A stretch of 64,000 nt of DNA from Pipra filicauda (GCF_003945595.2 NW_024104313.1:124001-188000); one strand, 5' to 3'. Positions 1 through 12,000 are shown, counted from the stretch's first letter. Made by a program: numbers and translations. The notes: generated from the letters alone by a model not told the origin.

Positions 1-208
1 AGGTAATATAGACATGACAAGTGACTCCTAATGGAACTCCCAGATGATCTTTGCACAGTATTTCGGCATTTCAAATGTGTTTCACGTAAGCTCCTGTATT
101 TTCAGGGGGGCTGTGTTGATGTTGCCAGAGAGCAGAGGTTGTAATGTGGTCAGCTCTGCTCCTGGTCTCTGGCTGTTTCTGGGTGCTCTCAAAGCTTGCA
201 CTGGCAAA

Positions 209-260
209 GTGTGGTAATTAAAGACATAGCAAAGCATGTGTGGTAATTAAAGACATAGCA
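209..260 (+). repeat. Direct duplication, 23-bp unit x2
   Basis: A 23-bp unit beginning GTGTGGTAATTAAAGACATA occurs at 209-231 and again at 238-260 without mismatch, 29 bp apart. It looks like a recent local slippage duplication. The rest of 1-900 is plain AT-rich intron. Confidence 0.9.
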
Positions 261-900
261 GCTGTGTCCTTCAAAAGAGGATTGGGATTGGTTTTCATTT
301 TTTCATGCAGTTTTCTGAGTCTTTTCTTGTTATGACCTTCAAGAAATCATTACAATAACAGTATTAAATTTCAGTTTACATCAGTATAAATATATTAAAG
401 GAGAGTTTTGCAAAATTCAGTTAGCTTGTATAAAGCTGTTTTCCATTTTTGTCCAAGTTATTGTGTCTGCTTTTTCGAATTTTGAGTAATTTTTAGATCT
501 GTGCTTAATTCAGTATTTTGGAAGAGTTTCTATGTCATTGCAAATATATATGTATTTAATTTACTCTTTCAGGTAAAACTAATGTAAGGGGTGACACTTT
601 CTAAGTAGAAAGTTCCATTATCCCATCAGTATTAGAAGAATCCAAGTTGGATGTATTATATTGGCATGAGCTTCTCTTAAAGACATCTACAGGGGACCAG
701 AAAGAAATGTTCTCTTCTGGAGCATTACAAACTGTGCAAGCATTCCTTTTTTTTTTCCCCTTGAAAAGCTATTGAATCAGTTGAGCTGCAGAATTCTAGG
801 TTCACAGTTCATTTAGGTGGCAAAAAGAGTTGCACTGAGCTCTAAGAGAGCAGAACATATTGAAGAAAAGTACTAAATATTTTGGAACTATACAGTTTAC

Positions 901-1725
901 AAGCTTGAGAAGTGGGCCCATGGGAATCTCATGAGGTTCAACAAGGCCAAGTTCAACGTGTTGGAGCAACCCCCAGTATCAGTACAGGCTGGGGGATGAA
1001 CAGAGCGAGAGTAGCTCTGCCAAGAACGACTGGGGGGTGCTGGTGGATGAGAGGCTGGACATAACCCAGCAATGTGCACTTGCAGCCCAGAAAGGCAATC
1101 ATGTCCTGGGCTGCATCAAAAGCAGTGTGGGCAGCAGGTTGAGGGAGATGAGTCTGCCCCTCTACTCTGTGAGACCCCACCTGGAATGCTGCATCCAGTC
1201 TGGGGTCCCCAGCACAGGATGGATATCGACCTGTTGGAGCAAGTCCAGAGAAGGACCACCTAGATGATCAGAGTGATGGAGCACCTCTCCTATGAGGACA
1301 GGTTGAGAGGCTTGGGATTGTTTGGCCTGAGAAAAGGTGGCTTTGGGGTGGTCTGATGACATCCTTCTAGTATCTGAAGGGAGCTTACATGACTGATGGA
1401 GAGGGACTTTTTACAAGGGCATGTAAAAAAGACGGACTTTTTAAAAGGGCATTTTTACAGGACAAGGGGGAATGGCCTTAGGATGAAAGAGAGTAGGTTT
1501 AGATGAGATATTAGGAAGAAATTCTTTACTGTGAGGGTGATGAGGCACTGGAACAGGTTTCCCAGAGGAGCTGTGGATGCCCCATCCCTGAATGTGTTCA
1601 AGGCTGGGCTGGATGGGGCTCTGAGGAACCTGGTCTAGTGGAAGGTGTCCCTGCCCACAGCAGAGGCATTGGAGCTAGATGATCTTTAAAGTCACTTCCA
1701 ACTCAAATCATTCTATGATTCTATT
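901..1725 (+). mobile_element. CR1 LINE, 3' end of ORF2 and 3' UTR
   Basis: This is a 5'-truncated copy of the avian CR1 non-LTR retrotransposon. It opens with codons for LEKWAHGNLMRFNKAK, the C-terminal part of the reverse transcriptase ORF. It continues through the familiar blocks around ACCCAGCAATGTGCACTTGC (1063-1082), CTGTGAGACCCCACCTGGAA (1166-1185), TCTCCTATGAGGACAGGTTG (1286-1305), TTTACTGTGAGGGTGATGAG (1525-1544) and the CTAGATGATCTTTAAAG stretch near 1676. It ends in the CR1 terminal octamer repeat (ATTCTATG ATTCTATT, to 1725). Several in-frame stops and a small duplication show that it is dead. The 3' sequence resembles the CR1 subfamilies with 'GGTCTAGTGGAAGGTGTCCC' before the tail. 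No clear target-site duplication is expected for CR1. Confidence 0.95.
1404..1463 (+). repeat. Tandem duplication inside the CR1 copy
   Basis: GGACTTTTTACAAGGGCAT at 1404 is repeated with small changes 30 bp later at 1434. Intact CR1 copies have a single segment here, so this is a duplication specific to this copy. Confidence 0.75.
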
Positions 1726-4700
1726 CCTGGAGAAGCCTTTTCTTCATCCTCTGATTTATTTCTTTTTGCTTCCTATATGTTCTCTCTTAGCATCATTATT
1801 CCCTTTGTCTCTCGCATTTTTCTGTTGTGCACTGAAATTTGTTTACTGTGTTTTTCCAGTAAACTTTTATGAGTCAGAGTAATTATCTGGTGTTGTCTGG
1901 ATACACTCCTCAGGCTTCTGAAGTCTCCTGGGTCTTCCTGGCATTTCCAGGTAAAGATTATCACTTTGTTAAATTATTGTGTTTAGTGCTCCCTTGTGTT
2001 TTTCAAGGCATCCATTTCTTTGTCAATGCTATTGCTAAAATAGCAATGAAAAGGTTTAACAGTTTTTCATGAAAAAGTCAGAGCACTACTCATGAATATC
2101 CAGAGTAGCCCAAATCCAGTAGTTGCCTAGAATTAGCCTGCAGTCCAGGCTCCTACAACCTGTGAAAGCCAGAAACTTGTAGGATTCTAGAAATTTTTCC
2201 TGCCTCTTACTAGGCCAGCGAGCTTTAGGAGTGAAAAGCACATTAAGAATGCTGGCTTCAGAAAGCTGGATTCTGGGGAAGGTAACACTACCTTTTAAAT
2301 CTGATTTAATACACTTCTTAGTTGATCTGCTTGTTGGAAGTAATATCCTTACAGAAGTTGTTTATCATGACAAGGAAACAGTTTCACTAACAGTGTAACT
2401 GTTAATTGTTGTTGCTGTTTCAGTTGCATTAATCATGCAAAAAAAATCTTACATGGGATGCATTATTAACTAAATAACAATGTCTTTGGCAAATTTAAAG
2501 AAACCCCCCCCCCCCCATAAATGTTAATTCTCTGGAAATCATGTGCTATGTCTTCTGGAGTTTTTCAAGAAAGAAAATAAGGCTTTCATCTATGTGATGA
2601 TAAATATTGCTGTTTTGCAATTACCACCATATGTGTGTTACAAATAAATAATGGCTTTAAGTCTTATGAATGTATTTTTCTTACTAATGTGTCTTCCTTC
2701 TTCCATAATGAGAATTATTATTTTATTTGAGAATTATTAACTATTCAGTTGTGATCCAGCTGTACCATTTATGATTAATTCTTTGGAGGAAGGAGAACCT
2801 AAAGAAAAGCACTTTTTTTTTCTTTGGTGTAGGAGAGTAATTTATAAGGAGAAATAAGTCCATATTTTACTTCTCTTTTCTACAATGAGGATTCCAAGAA
2901 TATTGCCACGTTTGTACATAATGCTTGAGATACACAGTTTAAAACAGCAATTTTTGTTCAGAATTCTCTTTCTTCCTAATTTAACTTTGCTGCTAAGTTC
3001 CTCCAAATACATTTCTAAATATCTGACCAAATTACCTAGTTCTGTAATGTTTTTGGCCCTTTTGCTTGCCACAGTATTTATTTTTTAATTTCAGTTGCTA
3101 TTCAGAGCTTCCACATGCCATTACGAAGATGTGGTTTCAACTGTATGATTGGCTTAAAACATTTAATGACTTTATTTAAATAAACCTTGTTTTGATTTTA
3201 TTTTTTTACACATTTATCACTTGCCTAAGCTGACACTGTTGGGTTCATAAGTTGTTAAAAAATGTGTTACTAGGATGGGTATGTTGACATTATACATCAC
3301 AATCACTTTTTCCCTAAACATTGTAAAAAAATATAAAAAGTCTTATTGAGCTCTGTGAGGTTATTTGCATACAGAATTATTTGTATTCATAACTTCATAT
3401 GCTGGTAGAGCATATAGGGAGCATATGCTCTGAAAAGTTACCTATTTACAAGTGCTGATGCCCATACCACTCTAAATAGGGTGTGAAGGGAAATGGTGAT
3501 TAGAATTCGGGAGATTTCCACTCTGCTGAAAACACCATACCATTTGTAATGTTAATATACTGCAAAGGACCACTGTGTGTTAAAATCCTTTTGGTTTGTT
3601 TCTCACGTAAAGTATAGTAGACTCAGCATTCCTGATCTGCTGGTGTCTTGCTTCCACCATCTGGTTTTACAAAACTATTTTTACCTTATCAAGTGTCAGT
3701 GGCTGCCACTGAGTGGCCATTTGATGTGCAGTCAATCACAGACAAGAATAAAATTGCATAATAGACCATAATTTCCTGTCTGATCATAAGCTCAGCTTTG
3801 TGTACTGGGCGATTTCCTTCCAGCTAATTGACAAATGCACTGGCACAGGGAGTGATAGGCTGCAGCTGCATGCATTTTGTCAGAAAGACAGAAAGAAAGG
3901 AAATCTTGAGAAGTATTGAGGTGTCTGTGACATTGAGATGGATCTTCTTCTAGAAATATTCAGAGTCAGAACAAAGAACTTGTAATTTTTTCATCAAAAA
4001 AGACTGCCTGTTCTTTCAGGCTTTAAAATATGTTTTGAAAATGAGAAAATCACATAGAAGATTAAGTTGCTCTTCTAGCATCATTCCACCTAACAACAGG
4101 GACAATGGAAACACAGCACACAGCCCAAAATAATAACTTGTTACTGGTCTACCTCATTTTCTTCAGGGAACTAAAAGACTAGGTCAGCACAATCAGCCTT
4201 TAAAACTAAACAAAGTTCAGAAAAGCTCTTCTCTCTCAAACTGTAGTGCACCTCACATGCCTCACAGAAATGATGGTGCATTTTTGTCTTCCACCCATGG
4301 ATGTAAAGTGTGCAAACCAGCATTTTTACAAGAGAATTTGTGGAACTGTGCTATGCAGATACATCTTGGTAGCAGTGTGACCCATTTACAAAGGTTAGAT
4401 GCTGCCTCTCACAAAGCTTCAGCATGTATAATGTAAGACAGAAAATAGCCCATGTATAGAGAATTATATGTAATCAAACGTAGATTTAGTCTTCTCCGTG
4501 TTCAGAAATTTTGACTTCATGCCTTGCTCAGAATTCTTTGGATTTGCATTCTGAGCTTCTGTTTCAGGGGGAAAATGTATTCGGTTTGATCTAATGAAAT
4601 GGATATTTTAACTTAAAAGCTGTTTTAAATAAACTTTCACTTCACCAAGAAGGAACTGATTCATCCTGTCATCATCAATTCAGCTGTCATTTCACATTTT

Positions 4701-6375
4701 AATTTGTGTGTATCTTGCTTTTGACATAGCAAATCTTTTTAATAATTTTCTTTATCTGAAATTCATAAAATGATACACACCCAGAAAACATTTGTCATCA
4801 GCACATTACATGTGCCAGTGGAAAATGCTCTTCCAGGGTAATTATGACCTGAATTAGATAAACAGTCTTCTTATTCTGATATCTGAGATATTTTGTTCTA
4901 TCATGGCAATAAGCTCAAACCTCAGATTATGAGGCCTCCGTTTAAAAATTTATGGAATTACTTTATACAGCTATCTTAGTCTTTAATTAAAAAAAAAACC
5001 AAAAAACAAAACCAATTGTTTCTTAGCTTTCCAGTTATATATACCTCAAAATTATAAGCCTGCAGGCCTTGAAATATCTAACTTTATATCAGCTATGGAC
5101 CTAGATCTACCAGAGAGAGAAATCATTATGTCATCTGCCTCAAAGGTGCTGATACATTGGACAGTAAAGGAAATCCAGCAAAACAGATTGGCAGAGAATG
5201 GTTAAAGTGGCAAGAAACATATTCAGCAGATTTGTGTCACAGCATAGCTCCACATGGTCTTCAGTATTTGCTGTGCATATCTATAATATGTACATGCTTT
5301 GGCTTTGCTTTGTGTTGCAGAAACAAAGTTGCTTGTATCTGAAATGTTTCACAACTTTTATCCCATCTGATTCAGCTGATATACTATATACATCATTTAC
5401 CTGTTTGAGGCCTCCTACTGTATTTTGACATTTGAGTATGGTTTGGAGTTTTTAATTTTTCATATTTGCAATAGTATTTTAGTCATGTTCCCAGTAAGCA
5501 TTTTTGTGAACTGGGGCCTCTACTCTCATCTTACTCAGCAAGCTCAGGTCTATGTCTGCTCAGTGAATGAGGATTTCAGTCTGTACTGAAATAACAGCAT
5601 TCTGAGTTGAGGGGTTTATACATACATATATATGTATATATAAGTAAACATTTAATATATCTAAGGGGGGATTGTAAATGACTATTATGTATTTTTTAAG
5701 TAGGCCCAATTAATTTCTCCGCGTGTACGTGTTCAGACACTGCAGTGAATCTGTAGGATTCTTGTGTGACTGAGATATTTTAAATGGCGTTTCTCTTTTC
5801 CAGCTAACTAGCAGTTTTGTAGAAGGAATGACAGACTATTTTTGGCAGTCATTACAGGCCATATGTTTTTGCCTGGCAAAACTGGCTGCAGTGTATTTTG
5901 TTGTGTCAGGGACTTAGAGGTGTTTGTTATTTGGCTGTGAGATAGCAAAAGTAGATGTTGGAAAAAACCCAACAAGGGTGGGAAGAGTTTTGAAAAACTC
6001 AATAGGGAGAAAATTATCTTTGATATATGGTAAATCTTTAAGCTTAGCTACAGGAACTTGTTTTTTTTTAATTAATTCAGATGAAAAGCTGAGTACGCGT
6101 TTCTATGACACAATTATAAATTTCTTTGGCAACCCATCATTTTATAGTTCTCTTTTGATGTAAGGAGTTAAATTTTCCTTCCAGGGAGCAAACAGATAAG
6201 ATAGTTTTACTAAAGCTTCTGTAATTATTTAGGATCTTAAACTAATCTTTATATTACATCTGTAGCAGATGTAATTTTGGCAAATGAATTTACACTGGAC
6301 CTATCAGGGTAAATTCCAAGTTGCTGCAGAAGTGCTGTATGTTTTGGAACAGTACACATTTTTTAAAAGGTAAGG
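1726..6375. other. Intron 1, no gene or clear element
   Basis: About 4.6 kb of AT-rich intron. I see short chance reading frames only (up to 76 codons), a poly-C tract (2504-2516), an AT-rich palindrome at 5622-5637 (ATACATATATATGTAT) and scattered A/T homopolymers. Nothing resembles an exon, an RNA gene or a recognisable transposable element. Confidence 0.6.
2504..2516 (+). repeat. Poly-C tract (13 C)
   Basis: An uninterrupted run of thirteen cytosines in AT-rich sequence. It is likely length-variable and prone to sequencing error. Confidence 0.95.
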
Positions 6376-6705
6376 AGCTGAGGACGATTCCAGATCGTTT
6401 CAGGAGTATCAACAGCGTGTGCCTTTCAGGAGGTGGGAGAGCTGAGGCGATGTGCGTGTCCCCGCGGGTGGCCGAGGACTGTGTGGCGGAGCAGTGACCC
6501 ACCATCAGGTCCGTGCCAGGTCAGGGCTCTGTGAGAAGCCCAGACAGGAACAGCAGCAGGCTGGTTTGGGCACTGAACAGCCGTGGCTGAGGCAGGGGCT
6601 GTGACCTTGGGCGCCCTGGGCGGAGTATGGAGCCCCCAGCAAAGCCAGGCAGGGACAGCCGGGGCTGGTGGTGCCTGCAGTGTCCTCCCTGGTAGCATCT
6701 CTTCA
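6376..6705. other. GC-rich patch of unknown origin
   Basis: About 330 bp of markedly GC-rich sequence sits abruptly in AT-rich intron. I count about 14 CpG dinucleotides, including CCCGCGG near 6460 and GGGCGCC near 6608. It contains a 90-codon open frame on the minus strand (6426-6698, rich in Ala and Pro) that I do not recognise; such frames are expected in GC-rich DNA. No CR1, LTR or tRNA-derived signature is visible. It could be a degenerate unrecognised repeat, a small CpG-rich regulatory element or a cryptic exon. Confidence 0.5.
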
Positions 6706-8422
6706 GGCTATTCTGTAGAGCAAAAGCATTCTCCTAAGCCTGCTGTGCCACTGCTGTAGTTTTACTGGTGAGAAGACTTGAGGGAGAAGAGATGGTGCTC
6801 ACGATTTAAAAGGAGTAGGATGAGGTTAGCGTTCAAAGGTGAAGGACAGGGACAGGACTGTCCCAGAACATCAAATCTTATTTTTCTGCTAGTAGAGAAC
6901 TATTTATCAGTATCATTGGTAAACTGGAAAGATACTTAAGGAAAAAAAGATGCTGCAGCATATAGCCCTAAAATGAAGTGCTCTGTGAAGAAATACAATT
7001 TTGTTTGCACATTGTGCATTTTAAAACAAATCAGGACATGATTGTAATGATACTGGGATCATCTCAAATGGGATGAGTAAAAGCAAAGAATCCTGAATAT
7101 TCAAAAGCTGACATTAGACCTGTAAACACCAAGGGAATAAGCCCTTATGATTTTGTTCTCCAGAGTAGCTGGCTTCATCCTCTCCCTTCAAGCAGTGCAC
7201 ATGGCTGTACAGCATACAACCATGTACTAGTTGTACAGCCCACTGTCCAAGGCTGTAACGATGTTTATTCCTTTGAGTTTTGGCTTGTTTTTATTTGTAG
7301 TAGCTCTTGTAGAAATAAAGTGAAACCAAAGGTTTTCATATCAGTTGGTGAGTATGTAGATATGTTTTCTCTGGGACTTCTATTTTTTTGTATGTGGAAC
7401 TAATCTGTTTCTACATAGTCATTCCAATGGCATAGATACCATTTCAATACATATTATAATGTGGATTTTATAAGTTTTTTACACTTTTTTTGTCCTATAC
7501 TGAGCATTTAATAAACTTCATGATGTTAGAAAGCTCCTTCTTTAGTTAAGTGTAACAACTGTCATATTTATTATTCATTTCTTTGTCTGGATCTCAGCTG
7601 TCCAACAACTTTTCTAGTATTTAGCAGAATGTAGATATTATAAGAAAATCACGTTAAATTTCCTATGGAGCTGCAAATCAGCATAACTGTTAAAACAGTG
7701 GAATTTCCCTACTGCAGTCTTCACCTTCTTGGTTCCTTTTATGACCTTAAAGTTATTACAGTAGTCCTACTTGAGATTTTCTAATCCTCTTGCGTATTTC
7801 ATTGAACTCATGCAGTCTTTGCAAAAATACTGGCCCATTCTTCCACAGGACAGGGGTAATTTAACAGCTGCAAGAGTATACATTTTATTTTTAAATGTGG
7901 TACTTCTTATTAATACAGAAAACTGTAGCATAGAGCTTGAAATATGTGGAATTGAAAGACTCTTATCCATGTCCAAGCACATTAAAGAACAGTATGCATC
8001 TATTTAAAATGAAAAATGAATTTAGGTTGATTTTGTATCAAGGAAGTTCATGGCAGCTTTGTGCTGACTTAAGCAGCCTGTAAATCAGGGCAAAAATAGC
8101 TAGAAAAATAGCATTTTTTAAGAGACTTATAAAGGAAATGCCAACATAATTGTAGTGTTGGGTTAGCTAGCAATGCATTCCTCCAGCTTTAAAGAGAATA
8201 GTAAAAGTGAGTGAATTATTCACAGGAAATAATTTACTGGACAAATTTAGCATGTGTCTTGGATTAAGAGGCATACTTCCTAGAACAAAATTAGGTTACT
8301 GTGAGAATTGCTGAGTTTAAAAATTGTCTCACTGCAATACAAGAAAGCAACTGCATGTGCATGCACAGCTCTGGAGGCAAAGAAGAGACTAGTGCTGAAC
8401 TCTTGTCTTTTTTATTTGCCTC
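6706..8422. other. Intron 1, no gene or clear element
   Basis: AT-rich intron with no recognisable element. Overlapping frames of 71 and 78 codons on opposite strands around 7767-8007 show no family motifs, and I treat them as chance. Confidence 0.6.
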
Positions 8423-8431
8423 TATTCTTGG
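8423..8431 (+). repeat. Left target-site duplication of the SINE
   Basis: TATTCTTGG here is repeated exactly at 8742-8750, just beyond the 3' end of the tRNA-derived element. This is the signature of target-primed reverse transcription. Confidence 0.8.
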
Positions 8432-8438
8432 CCTCTGG

Positions 8439-8492
8439 TGGTCTAGTGGTTAGAGTGTCTGACTCTCACCGCTGCGACCCGGGTTCGATTCC
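8439..8492 (+). promoter_or_regulatory. Internal RNA polymerase III promoter (A and B boxes)
   Basis: The A box is at 8439-8449 (TGGTCTAGTGG) and the B box at 8482-8492 (GGTTCGATTCC), about 33 bp apart, within the normal tRNA range. Both match consensus, so the element may still be transcribable. Confidence 0.8.
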
Positions 8493-8717
8493 CGGCCCCC
8501 TGGGCAGGTGGAGCTCGTCAGCCTTGGTAGGCAATCCACCTAAGAGAAGGTCACTCTAAACAAACCTACATCCTGGGGACCTCACTGCCACTGTCCAAGC
8601 TTTGCTCGGCCCCGGCAGATGAACCTCAGGACTAAAGGGTGGGCTCAGTTCAGCGCACGCTGTGTCTCACCTAAAAATCCACTGCGCAGGCTGGAAGAGT
8701 TAATGACCTTTCCCAAA

Positions 8718-8733
8718 TCTTCGCTCGCGAAGA
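8718..8733 (+). repeat. Hairpin at the SINE 3' end
   Basis: TCTTCGC and GCGAAGA form a perfect 7-bp inverted repeat around TC, eight bases before the right target-site duplication. Its terminal position suggests recognition by the partner LINE's reverse transcriptase. Confidence 0.75.
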
Positions 8734-8741
8734 CTGGCCAT

Positions 8742-8750
8742 TATTCTTGG
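8742..8750 (+). repeat. Right target-site duplication of the SINE
   Basis: Exact second copy of TATTCTTGG, matching 8423-8431. It fixes the right boundary of the insertion. Confidence 0.8.
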
Positions 8751-8760
8751 TTTAGATTAG

Positions 8761-8798
8761 TTGGTAGCATTTTACTCAGTTGGTTAGATTTTACTCAG
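8761..8798 (+). repeat. 19-bp tandem duplication
   Basis: TTGGTAGCATTTTACTCAG is followed directly by TTGGTTAGATTTTACTCAG, with three adjacent differences. It lies ten bases beyond the SINE's right duplication and is probably unrelated slippage. Confidence 0.8.
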
Positions 8799-9048
8799 TC
8801 TTACATTCTGTTGGAGTACATGTATGGACATATAAACCCAGGACATCTGCAGAAGAGCACCGTAGTCGTTCAGAAGAAGGGACTGTTAAACCCCATGTAT
8901 TATTGTCTACAGCAGTGACCATAAGCAGAGAGACCCTTCTGAAGAAAGACAATAGGGCAAGCATAGATGATATTGCTCCCTGATGTTCTTCCAGCTATCT
9001 TTAACTCAAACGACAGGAGCTTTAAAATGTATTTTCTTAAGAATAAGT

Positions 9049-9063
9049 AAAAAAAAAAAAAAA
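9049..9063 (+). repeat. Poly-A tract (15 A)
   Basis: Uninterrupted run of fifteen adenines. No retroposed gene or SINE body is visible directly upstream, so it is treated as a simple repeat. Confidence 0.9.
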
Positions 9064-12000
9064 TGTGATGGTATCTGTTATTTTTTACCTTCTTTGCAGT
9101 CATAAGTTCCTCTTTGGCTCAGCATATGACTGAAAGATGTTGCTTTTCTAAGCTCAAAACCTACACATAAAGTATTTATTTCATAGTAGTGTATACTATT
9201 CTTTTGTTTCCAGTAGAGAGATTACTGAGCTGCCTGAAACTGCCTATTTCTTTTTTCCCCTTGAGCCAAATTTATACATCGTGCATCTACCACTTCTCTG
9301 GCAGAGTTTTCCAGAAGGTCCGCTGCTAGTATTGTGGGCAAACAGAGCATTTTTGCCACTATTGAACGTAGCTTATATAAATTTGACGCCTCCTAAATCT
9401 TGTGATGGAAGTGAGTGCCCTATCCCTACTCACCCTTTCCACGCTGCTCATGACTTCGTAGGAAACAGTCATTGGGTACATATGTAGCATTTATGGAGAA
9501 TTCTGTCTCAATGTCCCTGAACAATAGTTTGAATAAAAACCAATCTTGACTTTTATTTAAAAAGTAAATAAAACCATCAGAAATCTCAATCTTGAAATTT
9601 GAGTTAATGATCAGGAACATTTTTTTATGATATTCATTTGGTATTAGCTATCACTAAAGATTTTTCCCGGAGAGAGTTTATTCCTTGCTAAAGGAGAGAA
9701 ATAACCTCACCAAGGATGGGGTTTTATAGACATTGTTTATGTTAGATTACTACATTGCTCTTTATGTGTGACTACATCATAAAATCATTCGTTAGGTGAA
9801 GGTAATTTACAAATGATCAGAAGCAACCAAATTACTCTGGCTTAATGAGTTGCCACTTATTGCCTGTGTAGGCTCTTTTTCTGCTGCGGCTGTGAAGTTG
9901 GCTTACATTAGTGTGCATTAATTTTATTTCACAAATGCAATGATCAAGGAGGTCTAATGCTTCCAGTTATTATGGCTCAGCAGTGAGTGGTAACTCATTA
10001 AGTCATGGTTAACTTCATTGCATATACCTGTCAGTCGGGATTTGGTGCAAAATATACAGCAGGGCATTTTGCCCGGAAAATGTCATACCAGCGCATCGAT
10101 ATCTGCAATGACAACCCACTCATCTTGAGGTAGTGTTCAAGCTGTTGATTTTCAGCCATACAGGCTGAAATGTGTGAAATCATTTGTCTCTGAGACACTA
10201 TCTCACTCCTTCTGTAGACAGCAGAGGTTCTGTAATTGGATTTCCCTCTTTAAAGAAGAAGAGAGTTGTTGGCAGGATGTTCAGTGCAAGGGCATCAAGA
10301 CTCAGGATCCTGCTATCTCAACTTGGCTCCAATTTGTTGGAATTTGGCAACTTTTTGAAGAAATGACATCTGTTAAAGAGTTTTCTTGGAGGGAGCTGAG
10401 GATATTTTTGCTAATTGATGAAAAGGATACATGAATTGCTATGGGACTGGTTGGTCTATTGATGATGAGATTTTATCACGTATTTATGTCAGGAAAAAAT
10501 TAGGCAAACCAGTTGGCCAGAACTTTGTGACAGTGACAGCCTCCAAAGTGGGACTTGATGTAGTGGAAGTAGGGTAGAGATTAAAGTGGAGCTGACTGAA
10601 CCAACCTGCTCTCCAGTGCTCTGGGGAGCAAAAGGTGTTGGGAAGGTCTCCTACTCCAGTGCAAAACTTAGATACACAGATCTGTGAAGAAAAGGACTGT
10701 ACCAGTTCCAGGCTGCTTAAGTTGCTGTGGAAAGGCAAAGTTCGAAGAACTTCGCAAAAGTTGTTTAACCCTTTGATTGGACTTTCATTAACATGTGCTG
10801 ACTGGCTGTGTAATACAAACCAATTACAAGTTAATACAATTCTGAGCTATTCCTTTCCACTCCTGACCTCATCTCTCAGAGTCTCCCCAACTCATCTTTT
10901 TCTGGTTTTTGTTCCTCTTTAGTCTTTTGCTTTACTTCTTTCCCATTTTTCAGTTCCCTTGGCACACTGAAAAGAAGAAAATAACAATAAAAAGTTGTGG
11001 AACAAGATGTAGTGCCATCCCATTATCTTGTGTTCTGCTGCTAGTTTCTCACACCGCATATGTCCTACAATTGCATGTCTACAATTTAGGTTGTAGAAAT
11101 TCGGGCAGCAACTGATATTCACTGGTAGTTTATAGTGTCTACAAATGCATCTAAAGCTAATTAAATCTAAAGATTAAAATACTAGAACAATATCTTGTAT
11201 GATTGAAGATGGAAGAGCCCCAGGGATCCAAAAAATATGTTTTATATGGTTTTATTTTATTTATTGAAATAAAAAAAGTACTTGGAACAGCTGCCTTCAG
11301 CCTGTGCCTTGAGAGGTGATGCACAGTTGTGTGGTAACAGAGGGACTTCCAGAACAGTTCCACAATACTTTGCCAGAGGGGCAAGAATTTTATGTTCTCT
11401 GGATTTCTACCTTCTCCTTTCTGTGCGTTTTCCTGTTTTTAATTGGTACTAAATTGGTCAACTGTACTGGATAAATTATTAATCATGGTTTATGAGACAA
11501 ATTTAATACTGAAAAGGAAAGGATGATACTTTCAAGTGTGAAATAGTCTAGATGTAGGTTTTTGACCCGAGAAGAGTTGTATTCTCAAGTCCTGTGCCGA
11601 GTCAAAGGATTTGATCACCACAGACAAGACTGTCACAAGACTTTTTTTTTTCCCCATTCTTAGGAAAATACATTTCAAAGGTCTTTTTATCTCACCTCAG
11701 TAGGGAAGGGGCTTTTAAAAATAGAAGAAGTTTCACATATTTCACACCGTCTTTGGGTTAAACTTTGGTAACATTCTGTTTTGTCTATAGGAAGAATGGA
11801 GAATTAGATCTTCGGCAATAAGATCTTAAAGTTTAAATATGTGCATTCTTTTGCCACAGATTATATGTTGTATGTTATAGCTTTTTTGTGTGTGTGATTC
11901 ATTAGTTTAGGAAGAAAACGACTTGGCTATTTTATGTCAAAACTAAAAAGGAAATTTGTGTTTTGCATGTAGCAATGTAAAGACATCTACAACTTGTTTT

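Larger units (their letters stand above)
8432..8741 (+). mobile_element. tRNA-Glu-derived SINE-like retrotransposon
   Basis: About 310 bp flanked by a 9-bp direct repeat. The head resembles tRNA-Glu: the A box TGGTCTAGTGG (8439-8449) and B box GGTTCGATTCC (8482-8492) are perfect pol III promoter elements, the T arm pairs (CCGGG/CCCGG), and the anticodon loop reads CTCTCAC with anticodon CTC. The acceptor arms do not pair, and the anticodon stem (TCTGA against CGCTG) is lost, so it is not a working tRNA. The body (about 8505-8717) is unrelated to tRNA and unusually GC-rich for this intron. The 3' end carries a hairpin (TCTTCGC TC GCGAAGA) and finishes GACTGGCCAT with no poly(A), unlike L1-dependent SINEs. 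A non-poly(A) hairpin tail is compatible with mobilisation by an RTE-type or CR1-type LINE partner; it does not end in the CR1 octamer, so RTE is favoured (inference). I do not match it to a named family. Confidence 0.8.

Noticed and set aside
1037..1362. Separate small genes on either strand between 1037 and 1362
   Set aside because: These frames are remnants and shadows of CR1 ORF2.
8431..8505. A functional tRNA-Glu gene
   Set aside because: The A and B boxes and the T arm are good, but the acceptor arms and the anticodon stem do not pair. The segment continues into a non-tRNA body bounded by target-site duplications, so it is the head of a SINE-like element.
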